From: an uncultured Bacteroidota bacterium
GTDB lineage: Bacteria; Bacteroidota; Bacteroidia; Flavobacteriales; Flavobacteriaceae
Direction of reading: 5' to 3'
DNA: 64,000 nt
Assembly (NCBI GenBank): GCA_902557655.1
Contig: CACEAZ010000005.1
Span: 17,859 to 81,858, forward strand
The first letter of the stretch is position 1. Each line of letters starts with the position of its first letter. Positions 8,732 to 17,870 of this stretch are shown one piece after another. The translations under genes were made by a program, and so were the position numbers. Under the pieces are notes generated by a model, which was given only the letters and a program-made list of their open reading frames with translations, was not told the origin of the DNA and did not search any database.

Positions 8732-9765
8732 TGTATGAATTAGAAAACATATTATGGTCTTGGTTGTTTTTGTTGATTATTATAATTAGCATATTGTTCA
8801 TGTTTGATAGAGCTTGGAAGGTTAAAACTCAGAAATTATTTTTTTCTAAGTCTAATTTGGAGAGACTAAGTCCAAATATCTCAGCTATAAAGCCGATCTT
8901 AAAAACACTTTTTATTTTGATTGGGGTTTCAATGTTTATAATAGCAATGATAAATCCCAAAATTGGAACCAAGATTGAAACTTTTCAAAGGCTCGGAGTT
9001 GATATAGTTTTTGCTGTGGATGTTTCCAAGAGTATGCTTGCCGAAGACATAGCTCCAAGTAGAATGGATAAGTCCAAACAGCTTGTTGGCCAAGTCATTA
9101 ATAATTTAGGAGGGGATAGAATAGGAATTGTCGCTTATGCTGGTAAGGCTTTTCCTCAATTGCCTTTAACTACAGATTACTCATCTGCTAAAATGTTTTT
9201 ACAAAATATGAGTACTGATATGCTTTCATCTCAAGGTACTGCAATTGATGAAGCAATTAGGTTATCTTCGACTTATTTTGATCAAGACCAATCTACGGAG
9301 AGATTATTATTTATTGTTTCTGATGGAGAGGATCATAATGATGTTTCATATGAAATGGCAGATTTAGCTGCAAAAAATAATATTACGATTTATTCGATTG
9401 GTGTTGGAACTGAAAAAGGATCTCCAATTCCGATTAAGAAAAATGGAATTGTAATGAGTTATAAAAAAGATATAAACGGAGAGGTAGTTATCACAAAACT
9501 TAATAAAACTTATTTGGAAAATATTTCTGACAAAACTGGAGGAAAGTTTATTGATGGAACTGTAACCGATGATGTTATAAAAGAGGTGGTTAAAATTTTA
9601 GAAAATACAGAAAAGAAAGAGTTTGATACTCAAAAATTTTCAGAATTTGAAGACCAATTTCAATGGTTTATTTTAATGGGGCTTTTCTTAATCGTCATAG
9701 ATATTTTTATGAGAGATGGTAAAACAATATGGATAAAAAACTTAAATTTATTTAATGAAAAATAA
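8731..9765 (+). CDS. batB: BatB, von Willebrand factor A domain membrane protein
   Basis: The 344-aa protein is a paralogue of BatA with the same plan: two N-terminal membrane helices, vWA domain with MIDAS DVSKSM (Asp near residue 97), LPLTTDY and IVSDGEDHND, and a C-terminal helix (about 308-324). It lacks a large cytosolic extension. It overlaps batC by 11 nt. In Bacteroides fragilis, BatA and BatB interact physically; the same is expected here. Confidence in BatB rather than a second BatA rests on gene order. Confidence 0.9.
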   Translation: MYELENILWSWLFLLIIIISILFMFDRAWKVKTQKLFFSKSNLERLSPNISAIKPILKTLFILIGVSMFIIAMINPKIGTKIETFQRLGVDIVFAVDVSKSMLAEDIAPSRMDKSKQLVGQVINNLGGDRIGIVAYAGKAFPQLPLTTDYSSAKMFLQNMSTDMLSSQGTAIDEAIRLSSTYFDQDQSTERLLFIVSDGEDHNDVSYEMADLAAKNNITIYSIGVGTEKGSPIPIKKNGIVMSYKKDINGEVVITKLNKTYLENISDKTGGKFIDGTVTDDVIKEVVKILENTEKKEFDTQKFSEFEDQFQWFILMGLFLIVIDIFMRDGKTIWIKNLNLFNEK

Positions 9766-10774
9766 TATACTTTTTTGCTTTTTTATTTCTGTTTTTCTTT
9801 CGGTAAATATGTATGCTCAGTCTGAAAAGTATGCAAAATATTATAACAAAGGAAATAAGCTATATGAAAATAATTTTGAGGAAGCTGAAAAGAATTTTAG
9901 GGTTGCTATTGATGATACACTGAGTGACCTTAGAGCAACTTTTAACTTGTCAAATAAATATTACAACGAAGGTTTATTTGATGAAGCAATTTCTCGACAA
10001 ATTCAAGCTGCAGAATTAGCAAAAAATAAATCAGAAAAACACAAGGCATTTCACAATTTAGGAAACTCTCTTATGAGTAAAGAAATGTGTTCTGAGGCAG
10101 TACAGGCTTATAAAAATGCATTGAGAAATAACCCAGAAGATGATGAAACTCGCTACAACTTAGCTCTAGCAAAGAAGTGCGAAGAAGAACAGCAAAATAA
10201 GGATGATCAGAATAAAGACGATCAGAACAAAGATGATCAGAATAAAGACGATCAGAACAAAGATGATCAGAATAAAGACGATCAGAACAAAGATGATCAG
10301 AATAAAGACGATCAGAACAAAGATGATCAGAATAAAGACGATCAGAACAAAGATGATCAAAATAAAGACGATCAGAACAAAGATGATCAGAATAAAGACG
10401 ATCAGAACAAAGATGATCAGAATAAAGACGATCAGAACAAAGATGATCAGAATAAAGACGATCAGAACAAAGATGATCAGAATAAAGACGATCAGAACAA
10501 AGATGATCAGAATAAAGACGATCAGAACAAAGATGATCAAAATAAAGACGATCAGAACAAAGATGATCAGAATAAAGATGATCAGAACAAGAACGATCAG
10601 AACAAGGACAATCAAAAGAAACCAAAAGAAAATAAGAATCAACAATCTAAACTTTCTCCTCAGCAGGTAAAAAATTTATTGAAAGCTATGGAAAATGCAG
10701 AGAAGAAAGTTCAAGCAAAAGTAAATGACAAGAAACAAAAAGGCACAAAAGTTGTTTCTGAAAAAGACTGGTAA
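9755..10774 (+). CDS. batC: BatC, exported TPR protein with a long DQNKD repeat
   Basis: The 339-aa product has a signal peptide (about 1-22) and TPR motifs (about 28-145, including KAFHNLGNSLMSKEMCSEAVQAYKNAL and NPEDDETRYNLALAKK). Residues 151-285 consist of 27 DQNKD-type pentapeptides. A basic C-terminal segment with LSPQQVKNLLKAMENAEKKV matches the conserved tail seen in BatC proteins. Family members usually have a low-complexity acidic/Q/K/N linker here, but not normally such a regular one. The repeat is highly hydrophilic and probably unstructured, acting as a periplasmic spacer. The gene lies between batB and batD with overlapping ends. Confidence 0.9.
   Translation: MKNNILFCFFISVFLSVNMYAQSEKYAKYYNKGNKLYENNFEEAEKNFRVAIDDTLSDLRATFNLSNKYYNEGLFDEAISRQIQAAELAKNKSEKHKAFHNLGNSLMSKEMCSEAVQAYKNALRNNPEDDETRYNLALAKKCEEEQQNKDDQNKDDQNKDDQNKDDQNKDDQNKDDQNKDDQNKDDQNKDDQNKDDQNKDDQNKDDQNKDDQNKDDQNKDDQNKDDQNKDDQNKDDQNKDDQNKDDQNKDDQNKDDQNKDDQNKDDQNKDDQNKDDQNKNDQNKDNQKKPKENKNQQSKLSPQQVKNLLKAMENAEKKVQAKVNDKKQKGTKVVSEKDW
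10205..10609 (+). repeat. 15/30-bp tandem repeat encoding (DQNKD)n in batC
   Basis: The basic unit is 15 bp (DQNKD). Two alternating codon versions make a 30-bp period, repeated 12 times almost perfectly from 10205 to 10564, then decaying over three more pentapeptides. A G-to-A change (CAA instead of CAG) occurs at 10360 and again at 10540, exactly 180 bp apart. The array is therefore two tandem 180-bp copies of six 30-bp units. Each unit carries two GATC sites. Near-identity at synonymous positions indicates recent expansion by slippage or unequal recombination. Confidence 0.97.
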
Positions 10775-12531
10775 TGTATAAAATAAAAATTCTAAATATA
10801 ATTATTTTCTTGATTGGTTTTTCAGCCTTTTCACAGGTAAATTTTACCACAAAATTGAGTAAGGATCGTTTAGGACTTAATGAAAGAGTAAAAATTGAAT
10901 TCATGGTTGATAAGGACGGAGACAATTTTATTCCTCCTAAATTTGATAATTTTAGAGTTGTTGGAGGGCCTAGTCAATCGATACGAAATTCTTGGATAAA
11001 CGGTAAAAAATCATATTCTAAGACCTATTCATATTTTTTATCTCCAATTGAAAAAGGTTCTTTTGAAATTGGGCAGGCTTCAATAGAAGTAGACGATGAA
11101 ATTTATAAAACTCTTCCTGTTCGTATAACGGTTACTTCTGCAGTAGATATTCCTACCGACCCTAATGATCCAAATTATTTAGCCGATAAAAACATTCATT
11201 TGGTTGCGGAAGTGTCAAATAAAAATCCGTTTTTAAATGAAGCTATTTCGGTAAGTTATAAGTTATATGTTTCACCTGACACAGGGGTTAATAATTGGAG
11301 GGAACTTGAAGCTCCAAGATATGCAGATTTTTGGAGTAATAATATAGATATTAAGTCATTAAATGTTCAAAATGGAACATTTAAAGGAAAGCCTTACAGG
11401 TATGTAGTATTACGGAGAACATTATTGTATCCACAGAAAACAGGTGAATTAAAAATTGAGCCATTAACATTAGATATTTCTGTTCAGGTTCCATCCAATA
11501 GAAGAGATTTTTTTGGAAATTTAATTTCTTCAAGTGTAAATAAAACAGTTTCATCGGGTAGCTCTATCATAGATGTTAAGTCACTTCCAATTGATAATAA
11601 ACCAAAGGACTTTTCTGGTGCAGTAGGTTCCTTCAGTTTTGAAATAAAATCTGATAAAAAAGAGCTTTTGACTGATGAAGCTTTTCAATTAAGCTTGATA
11701 GTTTCGGGAGATGGCAATTTTAATTTATTTGAGGATCCAAAAATATCTCTACCAAATTCGTTAGAGGTTTATGAGCCTGAAAAAATATCAAATGTTTCTG
11801 TTAAAGCAAGTGGAATAAAAGGTAATATAAATAATAAATACACGGTAGTTCCAAATAATCCTGGTAAGTATACAATTCCTGAGACTAAATTTTCATTTTT
11901 TAATCCAGTGTCAGCAGAATACAAAACTATTTACTCTGACCCTATATTTATTGATGTTGACGGAGCATACAATAGTTCATTAGGTTCTAGTGATATTACC
12001 GAAAAAAATAGAACGAATAAAATTCAATTATTGGAAAATCAATTTTCTTCTTTTAAAACAAAAACAAGATTTTCAAATGTAAATGATAGTATATTTTTTA
12101 ATTCTAATTATTATTGGATTCTATTTATAACCCCCTTTATAATTTGTTTTATAATTATAGTCTTTTCCAAAATTTTAAGAAATTATAAATCAAAAAAGGT
12201 AGATGAATTAAAACTTGCTAGAATTTTAACAAACAAACTTTTAGCTGATTCAAAGGCTTTAATAGGTAATAAAGAAAAATTTTATGAATCTATAGATAAA
12301 GCATTAACAACATATTTAAAAACCAAATTAAATCTCAAGAATTCTGAGTTTAAAAATGAGATTATTAATATTAAGTTACAGGAAATGAATCTTGACAAAG
12401 AATCGATTGGTTTATTATTTGAGATATTTGAAAACTGTCAGCTTGCAAGATACACCCCGTTAAATATTGATGCTATGAGTGACGATTATAGAAAGGCTAA
12501 TCAATTTATAGAGCAATTTGAAAAACATTAA
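10774..12531 (+). CDS. batD: BatD, oxygen-tolerance protein
   Basis: The 585-aa product has a signal peptide (about 1-20, ending FSAFSQ) and tandem beta-sandwich domains. The first begins VNFTTKLSKDRLGLNERVKIEF, with the family motif VVGGPSQSIRNSWINGK near 48-64; another begins near 290 (KSDKKELLTDEAFQLSLIVSG). A single membrane helix near 448-467 precedes a helical cytosolic tail. This matches the BatD family (Pfam oxygen tolerance). The ATG overlaps the batC stop (TAATG). Confidence 0.92.
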   Translation: MYKIKILNIIIFLIGFSAFSQVNFTTKLSKDRLGLNERVKIEFMVDKDGDNFIPPKFDNFRVVGGPSQSIRNSWINGKKSYSKTYSYFLSPIEKGSFEIGQASIEVDDEIYKTLPVRITVTSAVDIPTDPNDPNYLADKNIHLVAEVSNKNPFLNEAISVSYKLYVSPDTGVNNWRELEAPRYADFWSNNIDIKSLNVQNGTFKGKPYRYVVLRRTLLYPQKTGELKIEPLTLDISVQVPSNRRDFFGNLISSSVNKTVSSGSSIIDVKSLPIDNKPKDFSGAVGSFSFEIKSDKKELLTDEAFQLSLIVSGDGNFNLFEDPKISLPNSLEVYEPEKISNVSVKASGIKGNINNKYTVVPNNPGKYTIPETKFSFFNPVSAEYKTIYSDPIFIDVDGAYNSSLGSSDITEKNRTNKIQLLENQFSSFKTKTRFSNVNDSIFFNSNYYWILFITPFIICFIIIVFSKILRNYKSKKVDELKLARILTNKLLADSKALIGNKEKFYESIDKALTTYLKTKLNLKNSEFKNEIINIKLQEMNLDKESIGLLFEIFENCQLARYTPLNIDAMSDDYRKANQFIEQFEKH

Positions 12532-12534
12532 ATA

Positions 12535-13326
12535 ATGGAAAAAAGATATTTATTTAATACGGCAGTGATTCTCATTATGATGATATTTTCAAACAATCTT
12601 CATAGTCAAGACAATAAAGATTTTTCTGTTTTTGAGGATAAATTCAGTGAAGCTAATAATCTATATAATAATTCAAAATATGAAAAATCAATTGAGATAT
12701 ATTTTCAGATCTTAGATTCAGGAGTCCATTCTGCTGAGCTCTATTATAATCTAGGAAACTCTTTTTATAAATTAAATGATATAGCAAATAGTATATTATT
12801 TTATGAAAAATCTTTGAAGCTTGATCCGACTGATAAGGATGTAATTAATAATTTAAAAATGGTTAATAATGCCATCATTGACGATATTGCAAAAATACCT
12901 GAATCCTTTATTAATAACCAGTTGAGCAAATTATCAAATAATTTTAGTTACTCAACCTGGGGATTGATATCGATAATATTTTCTTTCTCATTCCTTTTAA
13001 TATTTGTTCTTTATTTCTTTTCAAAGGAACCGATTGTTAAAAGAACTTCGTTTGCATTATTATTTATTTTATCTCTTTTAATTGGGTCTACATTAAAGAT
13101 AAGTTTAGATTCATATGAAAAAAACCATCTTGAAAAATATGCGATTATTTTTTCATCAAAAATCGAAATCAAAGCTGAACCAAATATGAGAAGTGAGAAT
13201 TTACTTACCTTGCATATGGGAACAAAAGTTAAGATAATCAACAATTTTAATGATGAATGGTTAAAAATAAAATTAGTAAATGGACAAGAAGGTTGGATTA
13301 GTAAAAACGAAATTAAAATAATATGA
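12535..13326 (+). CDS. BatE-like protein: TPR repeats plus SH3-like domain
   Basis: The 263-aa product starts with a signal peptide (about 1-24). It has TPR repeats (about 38-105, with AELYYNLGNSFYKLNDIANSILFYEKSLKLDP), two membrane helices (about 142-161 and 169-187) and a C-terminal bacterial SH3 domain (about 200-263, with IKAEPNMRSENLLTLHMGTKV and WLKIKLVNGQEGWI). This TPR-membrane-SH3 plan is that of BatE-type proteins at the end of Bat operons. It begins 3 nt after batD and its stop overlaps the next gene by 4 nt. Confidence 0.85.
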   Translation: MEKRYLFNTAVILIMMIFSNNLHSQDNKDFSVFEDKFSEANNLYNNSKYEKSIEIYFQILDSGVHSAELYYNLGNSFYKLNDIANSILFYEKSLKLDPTDKDVINNLKMVNNAIIDDIAKIPESFINNQLSKLSNNFSYSTWGLISIIFSFSFLLIFVLYFFSKEPIVKRTSFALLFILSLLIGSTLKISLDSYEKNHLEKYAIIFSSKIEIKAEPNMRSENLLTLHMGTKVKIINNFNDEWLKIKLVNGQEGWISKNEIKII

Positions 13327-13784
13327 TAACAAAAGATTTAATTCATGAAGCTCAAAATAAATGGGGAGAAGGAATTGTAAAAATTGGAAGTCTGAAAAAT
13401 AATCAATCGGAGTGTATTGATTTTACAACCTCTTTTTTAAATGATATGTATAATTTTAAAAATGGTGAGGTTTTATTTAAACCAACCAAAGCTGCTAATG
13501 AGCAATTTAGACCAAATTTTTCAATGGCATTATCATATTTTTTAGGTGGAGATAATTCTTTTTGTTCTGAAGATGATGGTTTTGCCATGAAGCCCTGGGT
13601 TGAGGTAAAATTTGAAAATTCAGGTTTTATCATTGAAAATGACAGAGCAATTGCAATGGGTAATTACTTTTTCACTTCTCAAGATAATCTTACGGTGAAA
13701 GTTGAATATACTTTTGGCTATAAATTGAGAAATGGAAAGTTAGTAATAGACCTTCATCACTCTTCACTTCCTTTTTCTGTATAG
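13323..13784 (+). CDS. NTF2-like (SnoaL/CaMKII-association-like) protein of unknown function
   Basis: The 153-aa protein resembles a family of NTF2-like proteins often mislabelled phosphoribosyl-AMP cyclohydrolase. The shared pattern is AQNKWGEGIVKIG at the N terminus, GEVLFKPTKA, ALSYFLGGD..F..DDGFAMKPW, a strand with GD/ND.AIAMGNY.F, and C-terminal LVIDLHHSSLPF. No true HisI motifs are present, so the enzymatic name should not be used. It has no signal peptide. It is translationally coupled to the BatE-like gene by a 4-nt overlap. Its 3' end overlaps the convergent cvpA gene by 28 nt. Confidence 0.75.
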   Translation: MITKDLIHEAQNKWGEGIVKIGSLKNNQSECIDFTTSFLNDMYNFKNGEVLFKPTKAANEQFRPNFSMALSYFLGGDNSFCSEDDGFAMKPWVEVKFENSGFIIENDRAIAMGNYFFTSQDNLTVKVEYTFGYKLRNGKLVIDLHHSSLPFSV

Positions 13785-14254
13785 TTTTTTTCGATAGTCA
13801 ATTTATTAATTCTTTCAATCTCTGTGTAGATGAAAGATTCTTGTAGTTTATCTTTCTCAATAATATTTACGACATTATTTATTTTAGAAAAAACAAAAAT
13901 TATTACACACAGTATTAGTAATGATTTTAAAACACCGAATATTGCTCCAATTATTTTATTTAAAAGCCCTAGTGCAATCAGTTTCAAAAATTTGGTTAAA
14001 AAAGATGCAACTATTTTAAATATCATAATAGTCAACAAGAAAATAATGACGGCTGAAATTAATGATAAATAATTAGCTTCAGATTCAAAAAGTAAATAAA
14101 GCTTTTGATCCAAAAAAGAATAATAATTTTTTGCTAAATAGATTCCAAAAATAATTCCTAAAATTGAAGCAAGCTCCTTGACAAGTCCCTTTAAAAAACC
14201 ATTATAGGCACCCCATCCAATTATTATGATTAAAAATATGTCGAGGTAGCTCAT
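13757..14254 (-). CDS. cvpA: CvpA-family membrane protein
   Basis: The 165-aa protein has four hydrophobic segments (about 4-20, 24-43, 62-86, 100-123). It carries the family signature near the N terminus: IIIGWGAYNGFLKGLVKELASILGIIFGIYLA. CvpA proteins are inner-membrane proteins first linked to colicin V production and more generally to envelope stress and cell-surface processes; the precise role is unknown. It is monocistronic here, and its 3' end overlaps the convergent NTF2-like gene by 28 nt. Confidence 0.87.
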   Translation of the reverse strand: MSYLDIFLIIIIGWGAYNGFLKGLVKELASILGIIFGIYLAKNYYSFLDQKLYLLFESEANYLSLISAVIIFLLTIMIFKIVASFLTKFLKLIALGLLNKIIGAIFGVLKSLLILCVIIFVFSKINNVVNIIEKDKLQESFIYTEIERINKLTIEKNYTEKGSEE

Positions 14255-14335
14255 AATAAATTCTTTCCGTATCTCAATTTAATAAATATTAACTTCTTTA
14301 TATTAGTAGAATTAATATTCGTATAAAGTTAATCA

Positions 14336-14686
14336 TTGAATTCCGAGTTAAAAATAAAGTGGGCCAATTTAAAAGCAAAATTATCTAAGGATTTTTCGGA
14401 TGATCAATTAATTGATTTGGATGCAATTATTTTTTTAATTGGTCTTCAAGAACTGGGTCAATTCCAAAAGAAATTTAACAAACAAAAAAAACTTGAAATT
14501 TTACATATAGCTGTATGTAAGTTGTTAAGTGATTATGGATACTATCAATTAGAATTTATCGATCAAGAGGGTTGGCCACATTACAAGTTAAACGAAAATT
14601 TACCTAACTTAAAACCTGGAGAACAAACCATACTAATTAAAAAGGCAATAATTAACTATTTCGAGAAATCAAATTATATTGATTAA
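14336..14686 (+). CDS. Conserved hypothetical protein
   Basis: This 116-aa soluble protein has no motif whose function I know. It contains a helix-rich N-terminal half with LDAIIFLIGLQELGQ, then KKLEILHIAVCKLLSDYGYYQLEFIDQEGWPHY, and a C-terminal helix. Similar short proteins appear in Bacteroidota genomes as conserved hypotheticals. The start must be TTG at 14336, because an in-frame stop lies just two codons upstream and no ATG precedes the conserved region. It lies upstream of pheS (29-nt gap) on the same strand and could be cotranscribed. Confidence 0.7.
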   Translation: MNSELKIKWANLKAKLSKDFSDDQLIDLDAIIFLIGLQELGQFQKKFNKQKKLEILHIAVCKLLSDYGYYQLEFIDQEGWPHYKLNENLPNLKPGEQTILIKKAIINYFEKSNYID

Positions 14687-14715
14687 GTTTTTATAAATTT
14701 GACGAATAGATAAGC

Positions 14716-15732
14716 ATGAAGGAAAAAATAAAAAAAAATATAAAAGAGATTGAAAGTTTTTCAGCCCTTTCAAATGAAGAAATAGAAACTTTTAGAATTA
14801 AATATCTTGGTAAAAAAGGTCTTATAAATTCTTATTTTATTGATTTTAAGTCATTAGATAATGATAAAAAGAAGGATGTTGGCCAACTTCTTAATCAATT
14901 AAAGAATAGTGCTCACTCAAAAGTTGAAGAACTTAAAACACAACTTTCATCTGACAATTCTCAACCAAAATTAAATGATTTAAGTAGGCCAGGTGATCCC
15001 ATTCAAATCGGTTCCAGACATCCCATTTCAATTGTTAAAAATAGGATAGTGGAAATATTTTCTAATATTGGATTTACTATTAGTGAGGGGCCTGAGATTG
15101 AGGATGATTGGCATAACTTTAGTGCTCTAAATTTACCTGAGCATCATCCTGCAAGAGATATGCAAGACACTTTTTTTGTTAACAAGGATCCTGACTTTTT
15201 ATTAAGAACTCACACTAGTTCTGTACAGGTTAGATTTATGGAAAATAATAAACCGCCCATTAGAACAATATCTCCTGGTAGAGTTTATAGGAATGAGGCT
15301 ATTTCTGCCAGATCCCATTGTTTTTTTCATCAAATTGAGGGGTTATGTATTGATAAGAATGTAAGCTTTGCAGATCTGAAACAAACATTAGAATATTTTA
15401 CTACTCAGTTGTTTGGAAAATCAAAAATTCGATTAAGACCTTCATATTTTCCTTTCACCGAACCAAGTGCTGAGGTTGATGTTTACTGGGGGCTTAATAA
15501 TGAGACTGATTATAAAATGACAAAGGGAACGGGTTGGTTAGAAATTATGGGGTGTGGTATGGTTGATCCTAATGTTTTAGAAAATTGCAATATAGACCCA
15601 AACGAATACTCTGGTTTTGCATTTGGATTAGGAATCGACAGAATTGCACTTTTGTTACATCAAATTGATGATATAAGATTATTAAGTGAGAATGATGTGA
15701 GGTTTTTGGATCAGTTTAAATCTTCATTTTAA
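14716..15732 (+). CDS. pheS: Phenylalanyl-tRNA synthetase alpha subunit
   Basis: The 338-aa protein is the catalytic alpha chain of the (alpha-beta)2 PheRS, which charges tRNA-Phe. It has an N-terminal coiled-coil (about 1-85) that binds tRNA. The class II core has the [24 protein letters not shown] segment, motif 2 in [12 protein letters not shown], and motif 3 in [29 protein letters not shown] is also diagnostic. Length matches the family. pheT is not in the window. The stop overlaps that of convergent gpsA by 4 nt. A TAAATTTG element at 14693-14700 might give a very short leader. Confidence 0.97.
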   Translation: MKEKIKKNIKEIESFSALSNEEIETFRIKYLGKKGLINSYFIDFKSLDNDKKKDVGQLLNQLKNSAHSKVEELKTQLSSDNSQPKLNDLSRPGDPIQIGSRHPISIVKNRIVEIFSNIGFTISEGPEIEDDWHNFSALNLPEHHPARDMQDTFFVNKDPDFLLRTHTSSVQVRFMENNKPPIRTISPGRVYRNEAISARSHCFFHQIEGLCIDKNVSFADLKQTLEYFTTQLFGKSKIRLRPSYFPFTEPSAEVDVYWGLNNETDYKMTKGTGWLEIMGCGMVDPNVLENCNIDPNEYSGFAFGLGIDRIALLLHQIDDIRLLSENDVRFLDQFKSSF

Positions 15733-16730
15733 GAAATTACGTCGCTTAATTCTTTAAAAATTTTTCTTGCACTTCTTTTCTTATATAGTATTTTATAAAC
15801 GGCATCAATTATAGGAGTCTTTGTTTTATTTATTGAATCTTGATTTAATAAAAATGCCTTTTTAGTTGCGATATATCCCTCAGCTACCATTTTCATTTCT
15901 AATTGAGCTGCTTTTACTGTATAACCTTTACCTATCATGTTACCAAACATTCTATTCCTTGAAAATGTTGAGTAACCGGTCACCAACAAATCACCGAGGT
16001 ATGCTGAATTATTAATGTTTCTTTTAATCTTATGTCTTTTTGAAATAAACCTTTTCATTTCTTTTATTGAATTACTCATCAATACACTTTGGTAATTGTC
16101 TCCGTAACCCAAACCGTTTGAAATTCCTACTGCAAGGGCATATATGTTTTTGAGCATACTAGCATATTCGATACCTACAACATCATCAGAAGCTTTCACA
16201 TTTATATATTTACAACTAAAGTCATTGGAAATTTTTTCACATAACTTTATGTTGGATGATCCGATAGTCAAATAAGATAGTTTTTCTAAAGCAACCTCCT
16301 CAGCATGACAAGGACCACCGATTACCAGAAAATTATTTTTGGCGACATTAAAAAATTTGTTCATATGCTTGCCAAAAAGAAGATTGGTTTCCTGTACAAG
16401 ACCTTTAAGGGCACAAATAATAATTTTCTCTGAAATATCAATATTTATTTTTTTCATTTCAGAATTTACGTATTCTGAAGGAATAGCTATAATAATCACA
16501 TCAGAGTTTTGAGCAACTTTGGAAATATCTTCAGAGATTTTTAATTTACTCAGATCAAGATTAACTGAACTTAAATAATTTGGATTGTGGGAATTAGTTT
16601 TTATAAAATCAATATTTTCTGAATTTCTAACATACCAGTTGATTTCTTTAACATTTTCAGAAAGTATTTTTATTAATGCAGTTGCCCAACTACCACTTCC
16701 AATAACTCCATATTTATAGTTTTTTTTCAT
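15729..16730 (-). CDS. gpsA: NAD(P)-dependent glycerol-3-phosphate dehydrogenase
   Basis: The 333-aa enzyme reduces dihydroxyacetone phosphate to sn-glycerol 3-phosphate for phospholipid synthesis. The N-terminal Rossmann motif is GSGSWATAL (about 11-19). [12 protein letters not shown]-type residues lie in the substrate region, followed by the catalytic Lys in [25 protein letters not shown] and the C-terminal helix pair with RNRMFG. Its ATG overlaps the nadD stop by 4 nt, so it is the last gene of yicC-gmk-nadD-gpsA. Confidence 0.96.
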   Translation of the reverse strand: MKKNYKYGVIGSGSWATALIKILSENVKEINWYVRNSENIDFIKTNSHNPNYLSSVNLDLSKLKISEDISKVAQNSDVIIIAIPSEYVNSEMKKINIDISEKIIICALKGLVQETNLLFGKHMNKFFNVAKNNFLVIGGPCHAEEVALEKLSYLTIGSSNIKLCEKISNDFSCKYINVKASDDVVGIEYASMLKNIYALAVGISNGLGYGDNYQSVLMSNSIKEMKRFISKRHKIKRNINNSAYLGDLLVTGYSTFSRNRMFGNMIGKGYTVKAAQLEMKMVAEGYIATKKAFLLNQDSINKTKTPIIDAVYKILYKKRSARKIFKELSDVIS

Positions 16731-17311
16731 TGATATAGTTTATTGTTATTTATGTATTTCATAACTTCCAATGAAATCAAATCTTTAGGATCACTTTTTT
16801 TTGATACTATATTTCGAATGTTTGTTGAACTCAAATCAATTCTAGGACCACCAATATACATTGCATTATCATTTATAATATGAGGACTTTCCTTCAGAGT
16901 TCCTTTTCTAGGATAAATATATATTTTATAATCACTCAATATTTTTTTGTAATCTTTCCAGGTATCAAATATTTTATAATTGTCTTCCCCTATTATCAGA
17001 CTAAATTCGACATTTGTCATTTTATTTGAAACATATTCTAATGTGTCGATTGTATAATTTGGTTTTTTTAAATTTAACTCTAAATCGCTGGGGATTATAT
17101 TAGCATATTTTTTTGTAGCAATATCCACCATATTGTATCTATGATGAAAATTAGAGATATTATTTTTTAGTTTGATTGGATTTTCAGGGGTAACAACCAG
17201 CCATACTTCTTGAGCAAAATTTTCTTCAATTATGTATTTAGCAATATTTAAATGCCCATTATGGATCGGATCAAATGTGCCAAAGAATAAACCTACCTTT
17301 TTCTTATTCAT
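16727..17311 (-). CDS. nadD: Nicotinate-nucleotide adenylyltransferase
   Basis: This enzyme joins nicotinate mononucleotide and ATP in NAD synthesis. GLFFGTFDPIHNGHLNIA is the nucleotidyltransferase motif (H.GH), and the C-terminal SSTNIR motif is intact. The ORF track begins at 17368, but the 19 extra residues are non-homologous and lie within gmk. The ATG at 17311, giving MNKKKVGLFFGTF and 194 aa, fits the family start. It overlaps the gmk end by 8 nt. It is the third gene of the yicC operon. Confidence 0.95.
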   Translation of the reverse strand: MNKKKVGLFFGTFDPIHNGHLNIAKYIIEENFAQEVWLVVTPENPIKLKNNISNFHHRYNMVDIATKKYANIIPSDLELNLKKPNYTIDTLEYVSNKMTNVEFSLIIGEDNYKIFDTWKDYKKILSDYKIYIYPRKGTLKESPHIINDNAMYIGGPRIDLSSTNIRNIVSKKSDPKDLISLEVMKYINNNKLYQ

Positions 17312-17870
17312 TAATAAAATTATTAACCAATCTAAATACTTCTGTATAACTCTTTTCAAGTATATCATTTTCTACAATACAATCAAATTCTGTTGCTAAC
17401 ATCATCTCGTCTTTTGCTTTTTCAATTCTAATTTTAATACTTGAATCTGTTTCAGATTTTCTTTTTTTAAGCCTTAATTCAAGTTCACTAATACTAGGTG
17501 GTTTGATAAAAATAGTAAGGGTTTGATTAGGATACTTTTTCTTAATATTTAAACCTCCAACTACATCTATATCAAAAATTATGTTCTTGCTATTTGACAC
17601 CTCTAACTCTGAAATAAGAGTTCCATAAAAAGTGTCTTTATAAACCTCTTCCCATTCTAGAAATTCATTATTTTCTATTTTTTTCAAAAAATCATCCTTT
17701 GATAAAAAGAAATAATTTTTACCATTTACTTCATCCTTTCTTGGTTTTCTTGAAGTTGCTGATATTGAAAATTCTAAATTAAGTTTTACTTCCGTTAATA
17801 GTTTATTAACAAGCGTTGTTTTTCCAGATCCTGAAGGAGCAGCTAAAACGATAAACTTTGATTTTTTCAT
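17304..17870 (-). CDS. gmk: Guanylate kinase
   Basis: The 188-aa enzyme phosphorylates GMP to GDP with ATP. The P-loop is APSGSGKTTL (about 10-19). The GMP-binding block SATSRKPRKDEVNGKNYFF is present, followed by FLEWEEVYKDTFYGT and DIDVVGGLNIK. Length is slightly short for bacterial Gmk (about 190-207) but complete. The start overlaps the yicC stop by one nucleotide. Linkage of gmk to a YicC-family gene is common across bacteria. Confidence 0.96.
   Translation of the reverse strand: MKKSKFIVLAAPSGSGKTTLVNKLLTEVKLNLEFSISATSRKPRKDEVNGKNYFFLSKDDFLKKIENNEFLEWEEVYKDTFYGTLISELEVSNSKNIIFDIDVVGGLNIKKKYPNQTLTIFIKPPSISELELRLKKRKSETDSSIKIRIEKAKDEMMLATEFDCIVENDILEKSYTEVFRLVNNFINE

Noticed and set aside
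10205-10609. CRISPR-like array
   Set aside because: The repeats are contiguous without spacers and encode a continuous peptide.
10071-10670. ORFs of 184, 159 and 155 aa on both strands inside batC
   Set aside because: They are products of the stop-free 30-bp repeat read in other frames; batC itself has a signal peptide, TPRs and a conserved tail.
13323-13784. Phosphoribosyl-AMP cyclohydrolase (HisI)
   Set aside because: Relatives carry this label, but none of the HisI metal-binding motifs is present and the pattern is NTF2-like.
17312-17368. N-terminal extension of nadD in the ORF track
   Set aside because: The extra residues lie within gmk coding sequence, and the conserved start MNKKKVGLFFGTF is at 17311.
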